Below, in pieces: positions 15,577 to 24,353 of a stretch of DNA of 64,000 bases; positions within the stretch are counted from its first letter, which is position 1, and each line of letters begins with the position of its first letter. The notes under the pieces are model-generated. The model was not told where the DNA came from, made no database searches, and saw only the letters and a program-made list of their open reading frames with translations. The stretch is from contig NZ_BCQE01000021.1 in the NCBI RefSeq assembly GCF_001544275.1, positions 1 through 64,000 of the forward strand, read 5' to 3'. The translations under genes and the position numbers were made by a program. The stretch is from Enterococcus gallinarum NBRC 100675 (GTDB lineage: Bacteria > Bacillota > Bacilli > Lactobacillales > Enterococcaceae).

Positions 15577-16329
15577 ATGACTTTTTTATTAGATATGATC
15601 AATGGGATTCATAAGTTCTTAGGTTATCTGGATATTAGTCCTAAATACTTGAATCGGGCCTATACATTACTTAGTTTGATTCCAACGGCTTATATTCTGC
15701 GTATTGTTTACGGTCTTTATCTCAATCAAAATTATTTCCAGATGGCTTTATACGGGATAGGATTCTGCGTGTTGCTCTATTTCTGGGTTCTAAATATTTT
15801 TTATTACTTTTTTGATAAAAATCTTAAGGTAGATATCACTCAGCTTTTTGTGAAGTATTTACCTGATGAAGTATTCAATATTGAAGGAGAAAAAATCAGC
15901 ACCACACAAATCGATCGTTTATCAACAGAGAAAGCAGTTATTGATTTTGAAGAAGACTATCAACTGGTTTTGGCTGATTATTTACAGAAACTCATTTCAA
16001 AAGATGAATTAGCAACGAATGCTATCGCACAAGGATTTGTGATTCCTAAAAATACCCTTTATCCCTATTACTTTGTCAAACAACGGTCAGATTCTGAATA
16101 CTCGTTGCAAATTGGTACGAGCTATAGTGACTTAACAACAATTGGTCGTATCCATTGGAACGGGGAAAAAGCTTTGGAACCAGTTGGGTTGTTCATTACT
16201 GGCGGAGATTTTGTCAAAAATGATGTAAAATATCATGAACCGTATAGTTTGAAGCTTTATGTCAAAAAAGAAGAACTACCCACAGCAACAACTCGACAAG
16301 CTTATCGTCAAACTGGTAAGGTAAGGTAG
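15577..16329 (+). CDS. Membrane protein, possibly DUF6681-like
   Basis: The 250-aa protein has two transmembrane helices near the N terminus (about 27-47 and 52-75, TYILRIVYGLYLNQNYFQMA and following) and then a soluble domain of about 170 residues with PKNTLYPYYFVKQRSDSEYSLQIGTSY. From memory the layout resembles a Lactobacillales family annotated DUF6681; I could not verify that. The conserved soluble domain ends in a basic tail. It is co-transcribed with the Ser/Thr-rich gene before it. Function unknown. Confidence 0.65.
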   Translation: MTFLLDMINGIHKFLGYLDISPKYLNRAYTLLSLIPTAYILRIVYGLYLNQNYFQMALYGIGFCVLLYFWVLNIFYYFFDKNLKVDITQLFVKYLPDEVFNIEGEKISTTQIDRLSTEKAVIDFEEDYQLVLADYLQKLISKDELATNAIAQGFVIPKNTLYPYYFVKQRSDSEYSLQIGTSYSDLTTIGRIHWNGEKALEPVGLFITGGDFVKNDVKYHEPYSLKLYVKKEELPTATTRQAYRQTGKVR

Positions 16330-16340
16330 AAATACAACAA

Positions 16341-16378
16341 AAAAGACTTCAGAAATATCAGTTTCTGAAGTCTTTTTT
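16341..16378. terminator. Bidirectional terminator
   Basis: GACTTCAGAAA and TTTCTGAAGTC form a perfect 11-bp stem with A-run before and T-run after. It serves the membrane-protein gene from the left and hsp20 from the right. Confidence 0.9.
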
Positions 16379-16397
16379 GCTTTTTGCGATAATTCAA

Positions 16398-16805
16398 TTA
16401 TTCGATTGGAATATGCTTACCTGGCGCGTCTTTGTAACTTGCCTTTGGTAAATTCAAGGAAAGGACCCCATCTTCGAACCGTGCTTTGATCGCTTCTTCA
16501 TCAATGTCAGGTATAGTGAATGCACGTTGATAAGCACTGCTAGATCGTTCTTTACGCAAGTAGTGACCAAGATCATCTTTCTCTTCGCTTTCTTCAATTT
16601 GGGAAGCAGAAATTGTCAGAGTATCATTCACGAAACTAACACGGATATTTTCTTTTTTTATACCAGGAAGATCAGCTTTGACTACATAATGATCTTCATA
16701 TTCTTTAATATCTGTATTCATTTGTCGTTCTTGCCAGAAACTGTTCATCAATTTGCCTAATAGTTCTTCTCCACCAGGTAGATCTCTAGGAATTAGATTT
16801 GCCAT
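16398..16805 (-). CDS. Hsp20 / alpha-crystallin small heat-shock protein
   Basis: Small heat-shock proteins hold unfolding proteins for refolding by other chaperones. The protein is 135 aa from ATG 16805 (AGGGGAAATT before it); a longer frame starting at 16871 has no ribosome site. The alpha-crystallin domain spans about residues 30-125, with YVVKADLPGIKKENIRVSF and the signature GVLSLNLPK. The C terminus ends in HIPIE, an I-x-I motif used for oligomer assembly. No CIRCE element or CtsR box was seen upstream. Confidence 0.93.
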   Translation of the reverse strand: MANLIPRDLPGGEELLGKLMNSFWQERQMNTDIKEYEDHYVVKADLPGIKKENIRVSFVNDTLTISASQIEESEEKDDLGHYLRKERSSSAYQRAFTIPDIDEEAIKARFEDGVLSLNLPKASYKDAPGKHIPIE

Positions 16806-16974
16806 AATTTCCCCTGCCTTCTTGATCAAATTTGTTACTCTTATTTTACGAGGAACGATTTCAAAGAGCAACCCAAAAGCTGATAAAGATCAAAAACAGG
16901 AGAAATCTCTCAACTATCTTTAAAGAATCTGCTATGATAGAACTAGTTAACTATCAGATGATTGGGTGAATAAG

Positions 16975-17826
16975 ATGGAAATTATTGAAAAAGCGCCTGC
17001 TAAGATAAATCTAGGACTTGATGTTTTGGGTAAGCGAGCAGACGGTTACCATGAATTGGAAATGGTGATGTCCAGTGTTGATCTAGCCGACCGTCTGATA
17101 ATGGAAGAGCTAGAAGAAGATAAAATCATTATCGAAACCAATAAGGCCTTCCTGCCGATCGATAAACGCAATAATGTATATCAAGCAGCCAGTATTGTCA
17201 AAAAACGCTATGGTATCAATAAAGGCATCTTGATTCGGATCACGAAAAATATCCCTGTAGCAGCAGGCCTTGGCGGTGGCAGTACAGATTGTGCAGCAGC
17301 GCTAAGGGGGATGGACCGCTTATGGCAATTAGGTCTGACGATGCCGGAATTGATCGATATAGGAATGGAAGTAGGTACTGATGTCCCTTATTGCATTTAT
17401 GGAACGACTGCGTTCATCTCCGGTAAAGGAGAGAAAGTCACGCCGTTGCGCCCGATGCCGCAGTGCTGGGTGGTCTTAGTCAAGCCCCGACTAAGTGTTT
17501 CAACAGGTAAAATTTTTCAAGAAGTTGATCTAGATCAGTTGCATCATCCAGATATCCAAGAACTTTCTGATGCAATTCTTGCTGAAGATTATCAACGAAT
17601 GATTGCTGCAATGGGAAATAGTTTGGAATCGATCACGATTCCTAAACATCCAGTCGTACAACAAATCAAGGAACGAATGATGAAATATGGTGCGGATGTG
17701 GCGCTGATGACTGGAAGTGGACCGACTGTTTTTGCCTTGTGCCAGAAATACTCACGGGCTCAGCGAGTGTATAATGCTTTAAAAGGTTTTTGTGAAGAGG
17801 TTTATCTAGTTCGCACATTAAAATAG
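16975..17826 (+). CDS. ispE: 4-(cytidine 5'-diphospho)-2-C-methyl-D-erythritol kinase
   Basis: IspE is a GHMP kinase of the MEP isoprenoid pathway. The 283-aa protein begins EIIEKAPAKINLGLDVLGKR, with the ATP loop PVAAGLGGGSTDCAAAL and the C-terminal MTGSGPTVFAL. ATG 16975 is preferred over in-frame GTG 16966 because GGGTGA is then well spaced. Many enterococci also use the mevalonate pathway, and lone ispE homologues are known in Firmicutes without a full MEP route. No other MEP gene lies here, so its actual substrate is open. Confidence 0.9.
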   Translation: MEIIEKAPAKINLGLDVLGKRADGYHELEMVMSSVDLADRLIMEELEEDKIIIETNKAFLPIDKRNNVYQAASIVKKRYGINKGILIRITKNIPVAAGLGGGSTDCAAALRGMDRLWQLGLTMPELIDIGMEVGTDVPYCIYGTTAFISGKGEKVTPLRPMPQCWVVLVKPRLSVSTGKIFQEVDLDQLHHPDIQELSDAILAEDYQRMIAAMGNSLESITIPKHPVVQQIKERMMKYGADVALMTGSGPTVFALCQKYSRAQRVYNALKGFCEEVYLVRTLK

Positions 17827-17847
17827 TAGGAAACAAAAGGACAGAGT

Positions 17848-17892
17848 AAAAAACAGATGCACACATTCAAAAAATGTGACATCTGTTTTTTG
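17848..17892 (+). terminator. Terminator of ispE
   Basis: AAAAAACAGATG and CATCTGTTTTTT pair, with an inner CACATT/AATGTG stem, ending in a T-run. Confidence 0.88.
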
Positions 17893-17920
17893 CTTAGCGG
17901 ATATATGAATCAATTTTCCC

Positions 17921-17967
17921 ATGTTTTCCGATTTACTCGCAGGGGAACGCTCTAAATCGGAAAACAT
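17921..17967. repeat. 15-bp inverted repeat upstream of adcA
   Basis: ATGTTTTCCGATTTA (17921-17935) is the exact reverse complement of the 15 bases at 17953-17967, with a 17-base spacer. The right arm overlaps the first Zur-like operator, so the left arm offers an extra AAATCG half-site. It could bind a second repressor dimer or form a cruciform. Confidence 0.85.
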
Positions 17968-17974
17968 ACGATTT
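17954..17974. promoter_or_regulatory. Zur-like operator 1, upstream of the adcA promoter
   Basis: AAATCG-GAAAACATA-CGATTT has perfectly inverted half-sites with a 9-base spacer. This is the geometry of the B. subtilis-type Zur box (AAATCG, nine bases, CGATTT). It ends four bases before the -35 hexamer of adcA. Confidence 0.65.
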
Positions 17975-17977
17975 GTC

Positions 17978-18006
17978 TTGACGAATGAAGTTTCCTTTGG
18001 TAGAGT
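17978..18006 (+). promoter_or_regulatory. Promoter of adcA-adcC-adcB
   Basis: TTGACG, a 17-base spacer and TAGAGT. The -35 is strong and the -10 is weak. Zur-like boxes lie on each side. Confidence 0.6.
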
Positions 18007-18019
18007 AATTTTTGCTGAT

Positions 18020-18040
18020 AAATCGGACTAGTTCCGTTTT
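18020..18040. promoter_or_regulatory. Zur-like operator 2, downstream of the adcA -10
   Basis: AAATCG-GACTAGTTC-CGTTTT keeps the 6-9-6 geometry with one mismatch in the right half-site. It covers the expected early transcribed region, a classic repression position. Confidence 0.55.
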
Positions 18041-18061
18041 AATAAGAAAAGGGGAATCATC

Positions 18062-19006
18062 ATGAAAAAATTACTAGCTCTATTTTTGCTTACCAGTACT
18101 TTTTTATTAGGGGCTTGCGGAAAAGGATCAGAACAAGTCGCAGAAGAAAGTCAGGATTTGCAGGTTATCACGACTTTTTATCCAATGTATGAGTTTACCA
18201 AAGAGGTTGTTGGAGATACAGGTAAAGTATCTTTGCTTATCCCGGCGGGCACAGAACCCCATGATTATGAACCTAGCGCGAAAGATATGGCAAAAATTAT
18301 GGATGCAGATGCTTTTGTGTACAATAGTCCGGAATTGGAAACATGGGTGCCAACAATGACCGATTCGATCGATACTGACAAAACAGTTGTGATCGAAGCG
18401 GCCAAAGAGATTGATTTAGCTGAAAATGAAGATCATGGAGAAACAGAAACAGAAGCAGAACATGGGACAGAGGCCCATACCCATGAATTAGATCCGCATG
18501 TGTGGACAGATCCAGTAATGGCAATCAAAGAAGTTGAAACGATTCGAGATCAGTTAAGCGAGAAATTTCCAACGCAAGCAGCTACATTTAAAAAGAATGC
18601 TGCTGCTTATATTGAGCAATTGAACGCATTGGATCAAGAGTACACTGCTGCTTTGAAAGATGCGGTCAATCGAACATTTGTCACACAACATGCCGCTTTT
18701 GGATATTTGGCAAAACAATATGATCTAGTCCAAGAATCGATTGCTGGATTATCTCCAGATCAAGAACCAACTCCTAGTCGGTTAGCAGAGCTAAAAGAAT
18801 ATGTTGAGGATCATCAAGTCAAAGTTATCTATTTTGAAGAAAATGCTTCTTCTAAAGTCGCGGAAACTTTAGCAAATGAGACTGGGGTTGAATTGGCTGT
18901 ATTGAATCCGTTAGAAAGTTTGACGGAAAAACAGATTAGTGATGGAGAAACATATCTCACAGTAATGAAGGAAAATCTGCAAGCTTTACAAAAAAGTATC
19001 AAGTAA
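18062..19006 (+). CDS. adcA: Zinc ABC transporter substrate-binding lipoprotein
   Basis: AdcA (ZnuA family) captures zinc outside the membrane. The 314-aa protein has a lipoprotein signal ending LLGAC (Cys19), the cluster A-I fold with EPHDYEPS (first zinc His), and a His/Glu/Asp-rich loop (about 124-145) before ELDPHVWTDP (second zinc His). The third His is in FVTQHAAFGYLAKQY and the acidic ligand is late in the chain. No ZinT domain is attached, so this is the short form. adcC starts 12 bases later. Two Zur-like boxes around its promoter indicate zinc repression. Confidence 0.95.
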   Translation: MKKLLALFLLTSTFLLGACGKGSEQVAEESQDLQVITTFYPMYEFTKEVVGDTGKVSLLIPAGTEPHDYEPSAKDMAKIMDADAFVYNSPELETWVPTMTDSIDTDKTVVIEAAKEIDLAENEDHGETETEAEHGTEAHTHELDPHVWTDPVMAIKEVETIRDQLSEKFPTQAATFKKNAAAYIEQLNALDQEYTAALKDAVNRTFVTQHAAFGYLAKQYDLVQESIAGLSPDQEPTPSRLAELKEYVEDHQVKVIYFEENASSKVAETLANETGVELAVLNPLESLTEKQISDGETYLTVMKENLQALQKSIK

Positions 19007-19018
19007 GGAGGCATATCT

Positions 19019-19699
19019 GTGCGTTATATCGATGTAAAAGGACTAACGTTTTATTATGATGATGAGCCTGTATTAGAGGATATCTCTTATTTTGTTGAAG
19101 ATGGGGAATTCGTCATTCTAACAGGAGAAAATGGGGCTGCAAAGTCTACCTTGATCAAAGCAACGTTAGGGTTGTTGAAGCCATCAAAGGGAGAAGTAAC
19201 ACTGGCTACCAAAAACAGAGAAGGACAAAAGCTAAGTGTAGGCTATATCCCGCAACAAATTGCCTCGTTCAATGTAGGCTTTCCAAGTACAGTCTTAGAA
19301 TTGGTCCAATCTGGCCGTTATTCGAAAGACCGATGGTTCAAGAAGCTGACAAAGCGGGATCATGAACATGTTCGGCGAGCATTGGATGCAGTAGGTATGT
19401 GGGAAATGCGCAAAAAACGGATTGGTGAACTGTCCGGAGGGCAAAAACAGCGAATCAGTTTAGCACGTATCTTTGCGACTGATCCAGATTTATTTATTTT
19501 GGATGAACCAACGACAGGGATGGATGAGCAATCACGAAACTTATTTTATGAATTACTGCGTCACAATGCACACGATCATGGGAAATCGATTTTGATGATC
19601 ACCCACGATCACGAAGATATTAAGGAATATGCGGATCGACAAATTCGGTTGGTTCGGAAGGAGGATTCACCATGGCGTTGCTTTCATATGAATTCATGA
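19019..19699 (+). CDS. adcC: Zinc ABC transporter ATPase
   Basis: AdcC powers zinc import. The 226-aa ATPase has the Walker A loop GENGAAKST, where Ala replaces the usual second Gly of GxxGxGKST. Signature [13 protein letters not shown] and Walker [11 protein letters not shown] are followed by the H-loop MITHDHEDI. As I recall, the Ala-containing Walker A also occurs in streptococcal AdcC, so it is a subfamily trait and not damage. The start is GTG 19019 behind AAGGAGG. The last 28 bases overlap adcB, so translation is coupled. Confidence 0.94.
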   Translation: MRYIDVKGLTFYYDDEPVLEDISYFVEDGEFVILTGENGAAKSTLIKATLGLLKPSKGEVTLATKNREGQKLSVGYIPQQIASFNVGFPSTVLELVQSGRYSKDRWFKKLTKRDHEHVRRALDAVGMWEMRKKRIGELSGGQKQRISLARIFATDPDLFILDEPTTGMDEQSRNLFYELLRHNAHDHGKSILMITHDHEDIKEYADRQIRLVRKEDSPWRCFHMNS

Positions 19700-20505
19700 G
19701 GCGTGCTTTTTTGGCTGCAATTTTTATTGCCGGAATCGCACCTATGCTAGGTGTGTTTCTTGTGATCCGAAGACAGTCTTTGATGGCCGATACACTCTCA
19801 CATGTTTCATTAGCTGGTGTAGCATTAGGCTTTTTTCTTAATTTGAATCCAGATCTCACGACCTTATTGATCGTAATCATCGCCGCGGTCATTTTGGAAT
19901 ATTTACGAACACTTTATCGGAGTTATTCAGAGATCTCGATTGCGATTTTGATGTCAGGAGGTTTGGCATTAGCATTGGTCCTTATGAATCTGAGTGGAGG
20001 AAACTCAGCGACCAGTATCCAATCCTATCTCTTTGGTTCCATCGTGACCATTACCCAAGACCAAGTTTGGTTTCTAGGCTTTTTATTTTTAGCTGTGTTC
20101 GTTCTCTTCTTTCTATTCAAACGTCCGATGTATGTCCTGACTTTTGACGAGGATACGGCTCATGTAGACCGTTTGCCAGTGCGGATAATGTCGATGCTTT
20201 TCAATGTTTTGACAGGGATTGCTATCGCTATGATGATTCCCATCGCTGGTGCGTTACTGATTTCTGCGATTATGGTATTGCCAGCTGCAATCAGTATGCG
20301 GTTAGGCAAGAGTTTTAATGCGGTGATTTTGATCAGTGTCTTGATTGGTCTATTCGGTATGCTGTCGGGATTGACTAGCTCTTTTTATCTCGATACACCT
20401 CCAGGTGCTACGATCACATTAGTATTTATCGGTTTGTTTTTAGTCATCAATGTGGTCAAGCGTATTGTCATTCTTTTCCAACGAAAACAACGGTTAAAAC
20501 GATAA
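19672..20505 (+). CDS. adcB: Zinc ABC transporter permease
   Basis: AdcB (ZnuB family, ABC-3) forms the membrane channel of the zinc importer. The 277-aa protein has about eight hydrophobic helices. [29 protein letters not shown] carries the ABC-3 ATPase-coupling region, and [14 protein letters not shown] follows. ATG 19672 follows AAGGAGG inside the adcC reading frame. A terminator overlaps its stop codon and ends the adcACB operon. Confidence 0.95.
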   Translation: MALLSYEFMRRAFLAAIFIAGIAPMLGVFLVIRRQSLMADTLSHVSLAGVALGFFLNLNPDLTTLLIVIIAAVILEYLRTLYRSYSEISIAILMSGGLALALVLMNLSGGNSATSIQSYLFGSIVTITQDQVWFLGFLFLAVFVLFFLFKRPMYVLTFDEDTAHVDRLPVRIMSMLFNVLTGIAIAMMIPIAGALLISAIMVLPAAISMRLGKSFNAVILISVLIGLFGMLSGLTSSFYLDTPPGATITLVFIGLFLVINVVKRIVILFQRKQRLKR

Positions 20506-20533
20506 GAAACGAAAATTTTTCGTTTCTTTTTTT
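20505..20533 (+). terminator. Terminator of adcACB
   Basis: AGAAACGAAAA and TTTTCGTTTCT pair tightly, then a run of T. Confidence 0.8.
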
Positions 20534-20546
20534 CTTTGATTGAATG

Positions 20547-20590
20547 AAAAGCGAACAATTCGTTAGATTTTCAAGATAATGCTCGCATTT
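20547..20590. promoter_or_regulatory. Candidate pair of inverted PurBoxes before purR
   Basis: AAAAGCGAACAAT (20547-20559) matches the PurR box AWWWCCGAACWWT at 12 of 13 positions. AATGCTCGCATTT (20578-20590) matches its reverse complement at 11 of 13. They face each other across 18 bases, close to known B. subtilis spacing. A TATAAT at 20606-20611 puts the second box over the -35 region, so autorepression is likely. Confidence 0.55.
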
Positions 20591-20641
20591 ATACGCAAAA
20601 AGCCTTATAATAAGACGAATAAATTAAAGGAGTGGGCATGT

Positions 20642-21466
20642 GTGAAAATTCGTCGAAGTGAACGATTGATAGATATGACACATTATTTATTGAATCATCC
20701 GCATGAATTGATTTCATTGTCATTTTTTTCAAAACGCTATGCTTCTGCTAAATCATCGATCAGTGAAGATCTAGCGATTATCAAAAAGACCTTCAAAGAA
20801 CGTGGTACGGGAACTCTCGATACAATTCCAGGTGCAGCTGGCGGTGTTTTTTTTGTGCCTGAGATTTCAAAAGAAGAAGCCTATGCCTATGTTGAAGGGT
20901 TAGCGGAACGCCTTTCTGAGCAAGATCGACTGCTGCCTGGTGGTTACGTTTATCTCTCGGATTTACTTGGAGAACCTGAGCTACTGCGGCAAGTAGGCCG
21001 TATCATTGCTTCGAAGTATCTGGATAAACAAATTGATGCAGTCATGACTGTTGCTACTAAAGGAGTACCAATCGCACAAGCGGTATCCTATTATTTAAAT
21101 GTTCCCTTTGTGATCGTTCGACGAGATTCTAAAATTACGGAAGGGTCAACAGTCAGCGTGAACTATGTTTCTGGGTCATCTGAACGAATCGAGAAGATGG
21201 AATTATCAAAGCGTAGCTTAAAACGCGGTTCCAAAGTCTTAGTCGTAGATGACTTTATGAAAGGCGGCGGCACTGTGAACGGCATGAAGAGCTTGATCGA
21301 AGAATTTGAAGCTGAACTCGTTGGCATCACGGTTTTTGCGGAAGCTAAATTTAAAGGAAAACGTGCAATTTCTGATTATAGTTCGCTGCTGTTTGTTGAA
21401 GACGTTGATACTCAGACGAAAACGATCTCGGTCGTACCGGGGAATTATTTTGAAACAAAAGACTGA
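20642..21466 (+). CDS. purR: Purine operon regulator PurR (PRPP-binding)
   Basis: PurR controls purine synthesis genes and responds to PRPP. The 274-aa protein has an N-terminal winged helix (RRSERLIDMTHYLLNHPHEL) and a C-terminal phosphoribosyltransferase-like domain whose PRPP loop is VLVVDDFMKGGGTVNGM. The start is GTG 20642 behind AAAGGAG; the frame can be extended to ATG 20579 but without a ribosome site. It lies upstream of glmU and near prs, which makes PRPP, its effector. A PurBox pair precedes it. Confidence 0.95.
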   Translation: MKIRRSERLIDMTHYLLNHPHELISLSFFSKRYASAKSSISEDLAIIKKTFKERGTGTLDTIPGAAGGVFFVPEISKEEAYAYVEGLAERLSEQDRLLPGGYVYLSDLLGEPELLRQVGRIIASKYLDKQIDAVMTVATKGVPIAQAVSYYLNVPFVIVRRDSKITEGSTVSVNYVSGSSERIEKMELSKRSLKRGSKVLVVDDFMKGGGTVNGMKSLIEEFEAELVGITVFAEAKFKGKRAISDYSSLLFVEDVDTQTKTISVVPGNYFETKD

Positions 21467-21486
21467 TTTTGAATCAGTCTTTTTTA
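21460..21486 (+). terminator. Terminator of purR
   Basis: AGACTGATT and AATCAGTCT pair around TTG and lead into T. The stop codon lies in the 5' arm. Confidence 0.88.
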
Positions 21487-21591
21487 ATTGGTCTAGTTGT
21501 GTTTTTCCTTATATATTGAAAACCATCCTTAGTTGGGCTAAACTGGACATATACAGAAATCAATCAGTCGGAATCGATAGGAGTGGAACAC

Positions 21592-22980
21592 GTGAAATCA
21601 CGTTTTGCAATTATACTTGCCGCAGGCAAAGGTACTAGAATGAAATCCAAGTTATACAAGGTTTTGCATCCCGTTTGCGGAAAACCTATGGTAGAACATA
21701 TCATGAATCGCGTAGTGGAAACAGAACCTGATGCAATCGTAACAATCGTCGGACATGGAGCAGAAATGGTCAAACAACAATTAGGGGACCGCAGTGAGTA
21801 TGCTTTACAAGCAGAACAGTTAGGAACTGGTCATGCAGTTGTTCAGGCCGAGCCTTTCTTAAGAGGAAAACGGGGAACAACGTTAGTAATCAGTGGAGAC
21901 ACCCCATTACTAACGACTGAGACATTGAATAATCTTTTTGAGTTCCATCAGGAACAAAAAGCCTCAGCAACGATTCTAACTGCGCAAGCTGAAGATCCGA
22001 CCGGATATGGTCGAATTGTACGCAATCAAATGGGTGTCGTAGAAAAAATCGTGGAACAAAAAGATGCCTCTGTGGAAGAGGCGATGATCCAAGAAATCAA
22101 TACGGGAACATATTGTTTTGACAATGAATTATTATTTGATGCATTGGCAAAATTAGATACCGATAATGCACAAGGGGAATATTATCTAACAGATATTATT
22201 GAGATCTTGAAAGCAGAAGGGAAGATTGTAGCTGCTTATCAAACGGACGATTTCAATGAGTCATTAGGAGTCAATGATCGATTAGCGCTGGCAGAAGCGA
22301 ATCGTTTGATGCGCAAGCGTATCAATCAGCAACATATGCGCAATGGTGTGACATTGATCGACCCTGATACTACTTATATTGATGATGGCGTGGAAATTGG
22401 AGCAGACACATTGATTGAAGCTGGTGTCGTCATCAAGGGTGCAACGAAAATTGGTGAAGACTGTGTCATCACTGCATCTTCTCAAATCATAGACAGTCAA
22501 ATTGGTGATGATGTAACGATCAAGGCATCTGTGGTGGAAGAAAGTCGAATCAACAACGGGGCAGATGTCGGACCCAATGCACACCTGCGTCCAAAAGCAG
22601 ACATTAAAGAAAGAGCCCATATTGGTAATTTCGTAGAAATAAAAAATGCAACAATTGGTGAGGGAACAAAAGTAGGGCATCTCTCTTATGTCGGAGATGC
22701 AACGCTAGGAAAAAATATCAATGTTGGTTGCGGCGTCGTCTTTGTAAATTATGATGGCAAAAATAAATTCAAGACAGTTGTCGGAGACAATTGTTTTATC
22801 GGCTCTGGTTCGAATTTAGTGGCGCCATTGCAGATTGAGGAAGAAACCATGATCGCTGCTGGCTCTACAATCACAAAAGATATTCCTAAACATAGCATGG
22901 CGATTGCCCGAGCAAGGCAGGAAAACAAAGAAGGCTATGCAAAAAAATTGCCTTATTTGAATGAAGAAACTGCGAAATGA
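21592..22980 (+). CDS. glmU: Bifunctional UDP-GlcNAc pyrophosphorylase / GlcN-1-P acetyltransferase
   Basis: GlmU makes UDP-N-acetylglucosamine for cell wall synthesis. The N-terminal uridyltransferase starts [15 protein letters not shown] and includes ISGDTPLL and the E-Q-L-G-T-G-H loop. The C-terminal part (about 250-455) is a left-handed beta-helix of hexapeptide repeats, with [20 protein letters not shown] and YVGDA. GTG 21592 is chosen because AGGAG is eight bases before it; GTG 21583 would overlap that ribosome site. Length, 462 aa, is normal. Confidence 0.96.
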   Translation: MKSRFAIILAAGKGTRMKSKLYKVLHPVCGKPMVEHIMNRVVETEPDAIVTIVGHGAEMVKQQLGDRSEYALQAEQLGTGHAVVQAEPFLRGKRGTTLVISGDTPLLTTETLNNLFEFHQEQKASATILTAQAEDPTGYGRIVRNQMGVVEKIVEQKDASVEEAMIQEINTGTYCFDNELLFDALAKLDTDNAQGEYYLTDIIEILKAEGKIVAAYQTDDFNESLGVNDRLALAEANRLMRKRINQQHMRNGVTLIDPDTTYIDDGVEIGADTLIEAGVVIKGATKIGEDCVITASSQIIDSQIGDDVTIKASVVEESRINNGADVGPNAHLRPKADIKERAHIGNFVEIKNATIGEGTKVGHLSYVGDATLGKNINVGCGVVFVNYDGKNKFKTVVGDNCFIGSGSNLVAPLQIEEETMIAAGSTITKDIPKHSMAIARARQENKEGYAKKLPYLNEETAK

Positions 22981-23001
22981 CTTGATTTATTTAGCAAAAA
23001 T

Positions 23002-23049
23002 GACTACTATTTACTAGGAAGAAGATTCTGGTGAACTAGTAGTCTTTTT
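23002..23049 (+). terminator. Terminator of glmU
   Basis: GACTACTA and TAGTAGTC form an 8-bp stem with a 27-base loop, then five T. Confidence 0.7.
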
Positions 23050-23081
23050 GCCAGATGAACGCAAAGAAAGTGGAGGTTCTC

Positions 23082-24056
23082 ATGTCAAATCATTATTTTG
23101 ATCCAAGATTGAAGATTTTTTCGCTGAATTCTAATCGTCCGTTAGCTGAAAAAATCGCAGCTGCAGTAGGTGTGGAATTAGGTAAGTGTTCAGTGAACCA
23201 ATTTAGCGATGGCGAGATTCAAGTTAACATTGAAGAAAGTATCCGTGGTTCACATGTCTATGTTATTCAATCCACAAGCAGTCCAGTAAACGATAACCTA
23301 ATGGAGCTACTGATCATGATTGATGCCTTGAAACGTGCAAGTGCGAAAACAATCAATGTAGTGATGCCTTACTATGGTTATGCGAGACAAGACCGTAAAG
23401 CTCGTTCCCGCGAACCAATCACTGCTAAATTGGTGGCGAACATGATCGAAAAAGCTGGCGCAAATCGTATGGTTACCTTAGATCTACATGCTTCACAAAT
23501 CCAAGGCTTTTTTGATATTCCTGTAGATCACTTGATGGGTGCACCATTGATTGCTAATTATTTCTTGGAAAGAGATATTCAAGGAGATGACGTTGTAGTC
23601 GTTTCACCAGACCACGGCGGAGTGACTCGTGCGCGTAAATTAGCAGAATTCTTGAAATCACCAATTGCGATCATTGATAAACGACGTCCAAAAGCAAATG
23701 TTGCTGAAGTAATGAATATCATTGGTCACGTAGAAGGCAAAACGTGTGTCTTGATCGACGACATGATCGATACGGCCGGAACAATTACTCTAGCAGCGAA
23801 CGCATTAAAACAAGCTGGTGCAAAAAGTGTTTATGCTTCATGTACTCATCCTGTTTTATCAGGACCTGCTTTGCAACGGATCGAAGATTCAGCTATCGAG
23901 CACTTAGTAGTTACGGATTCAATTTTCTTGCCAGAAGATCGTAAATCTGAAAAAATTGACGAAATCAGTGTTAGTGCATTGATGGGAGAAGCAATCAAAC
24001 GAATCCATGAGAATAAACCTGTTAGTCCACTGTTTGAATCAAAATTATCGATTTAA
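23082..24056 (+). CDS. prs: Ribose-phosphate pyrophosphokinase
   Basis: Prs makes PRPP from ribose 5-phosphate and ATP; PRPP feeds nucleotide synthesis and is the PurR effector. The 324-aa protein shows [16 protein letters not shown], the ATP loop [35 protein letters not shown], and the PRPP-binding [15 protein letters not shown] 23082 follows GTGGAGG; a frame extension to 23055 is unsupported. It is monocistronic between two terminators. Confidence 0.97.
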   Translation: MSNHYFDPRLKIFSLNSNRPLAEKIAAAVGVELGKCSVNQFSDGEIQVNIEESIRGSHVYVIQSTSSPVNDNLMELLIMIDALKRASAKTINVVMPYYGYARQDRKARSREPITAKLVANMIEKAGANRMVTLDLHASQIQGFFDIPVDHLMGAPLIANYFLERDIQGDDVVVVSPDHGGVTRARKLAEFLKSPIAIIDKRRPKANVAEVMNIIGHVEGKTCVLIDDMIDTAGTITLAANALKQAGAKSVYASCTHPVLSGPALQRIEDSAIEHLVVTDSIFLPEDRKSEKIDEISVSALMGEAIKRIHENKPVSPLFESKLSI

Positions 24057-24072
24057 AAATGATAACCCAAAA

Positions 24073-24114
24073 GAAGCATCTCGACTAGACACGGTTGAGA
24101 TGTTTCTTTTTTTA
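24073..24114 (+). terminator. Terminator of prs
   Basis: CATCTCGAC and GTTGAGATG pair with an 8-base loop, followed by a long T-rich run. Confidence 0.85.
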
Positions 24115-24202
24115 TCAGAGCGAGTTTTCTTTTCTTTTTTTTATTTTGTGGTATTCTTGAAGATGACTTGCAGCAGTGCAAGCAAAATAAAATAGAATCT
24201 AA

Positions 24203-24346
24203 TCACAAAGGGGAGTCTGAAAAGGCTGAGAATGAGAGTACTCTAAACCCTTCGTACCTGTTTCGATCATGCGAACGTAGGAATTGTGACGAGTTGAAGT
24301 GTCTAACACTTCTCCTTTGTGAATTGTGATGATTCTAAAGGAGGAG
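24203..24346 (+). ncRNA. TPP riboswitch with an RBS-masking expression platform
   Basis: The TPP (THI) aptamer spans 24203-24289, closed by TCACAA/TTGTGA (P1). It contains the conserved GGCTGAGA (24224-24231), ACCCTT and GAACGTAGG blocks. Downstream, CTTCTCCTTT (24309-24318) can pair with the thiT ribosome site AAAGGAGGAG (24337-24346) over ten base pairs with one G-U. The same strand can instead pair with the aptamer's own 5' side CACAAAGGGGAG. This implies translational control: TPP holds P1, leaving the anti-RBS free to mask thiT. Confidence 0.92.
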
Positions 24347-24353
24347 TTTTTTT

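Noticed and set aside
16806-16974. CIRCE or CtsR control of hsp20
   Set aside because: Neither TTAGCACTC-N9-GAGTGCTAA nor a GGTCAAA repeat is present upstream.
17893-18061. AdcR-type operator before adcA
   Set aside because: No TTAAC-N2-GTTAA sequence is present; the inverted AAATCG sites fit Zur better.
19127-19160. AdcC Walker A damage (GENGAAKST)
   Set aside because: The Ala variant matches what I recall of streptococcal AdcC, and all other ATPase motifs are intact, so it is not a loss of function.
22282-22680. 132-codon minus-strand open frame inside glmU
   Set aside because: It is antisense to hexapeptide-repeat coding sequence, has no ribosome site, and its Cys/His-rich product looks like a shadow frame.
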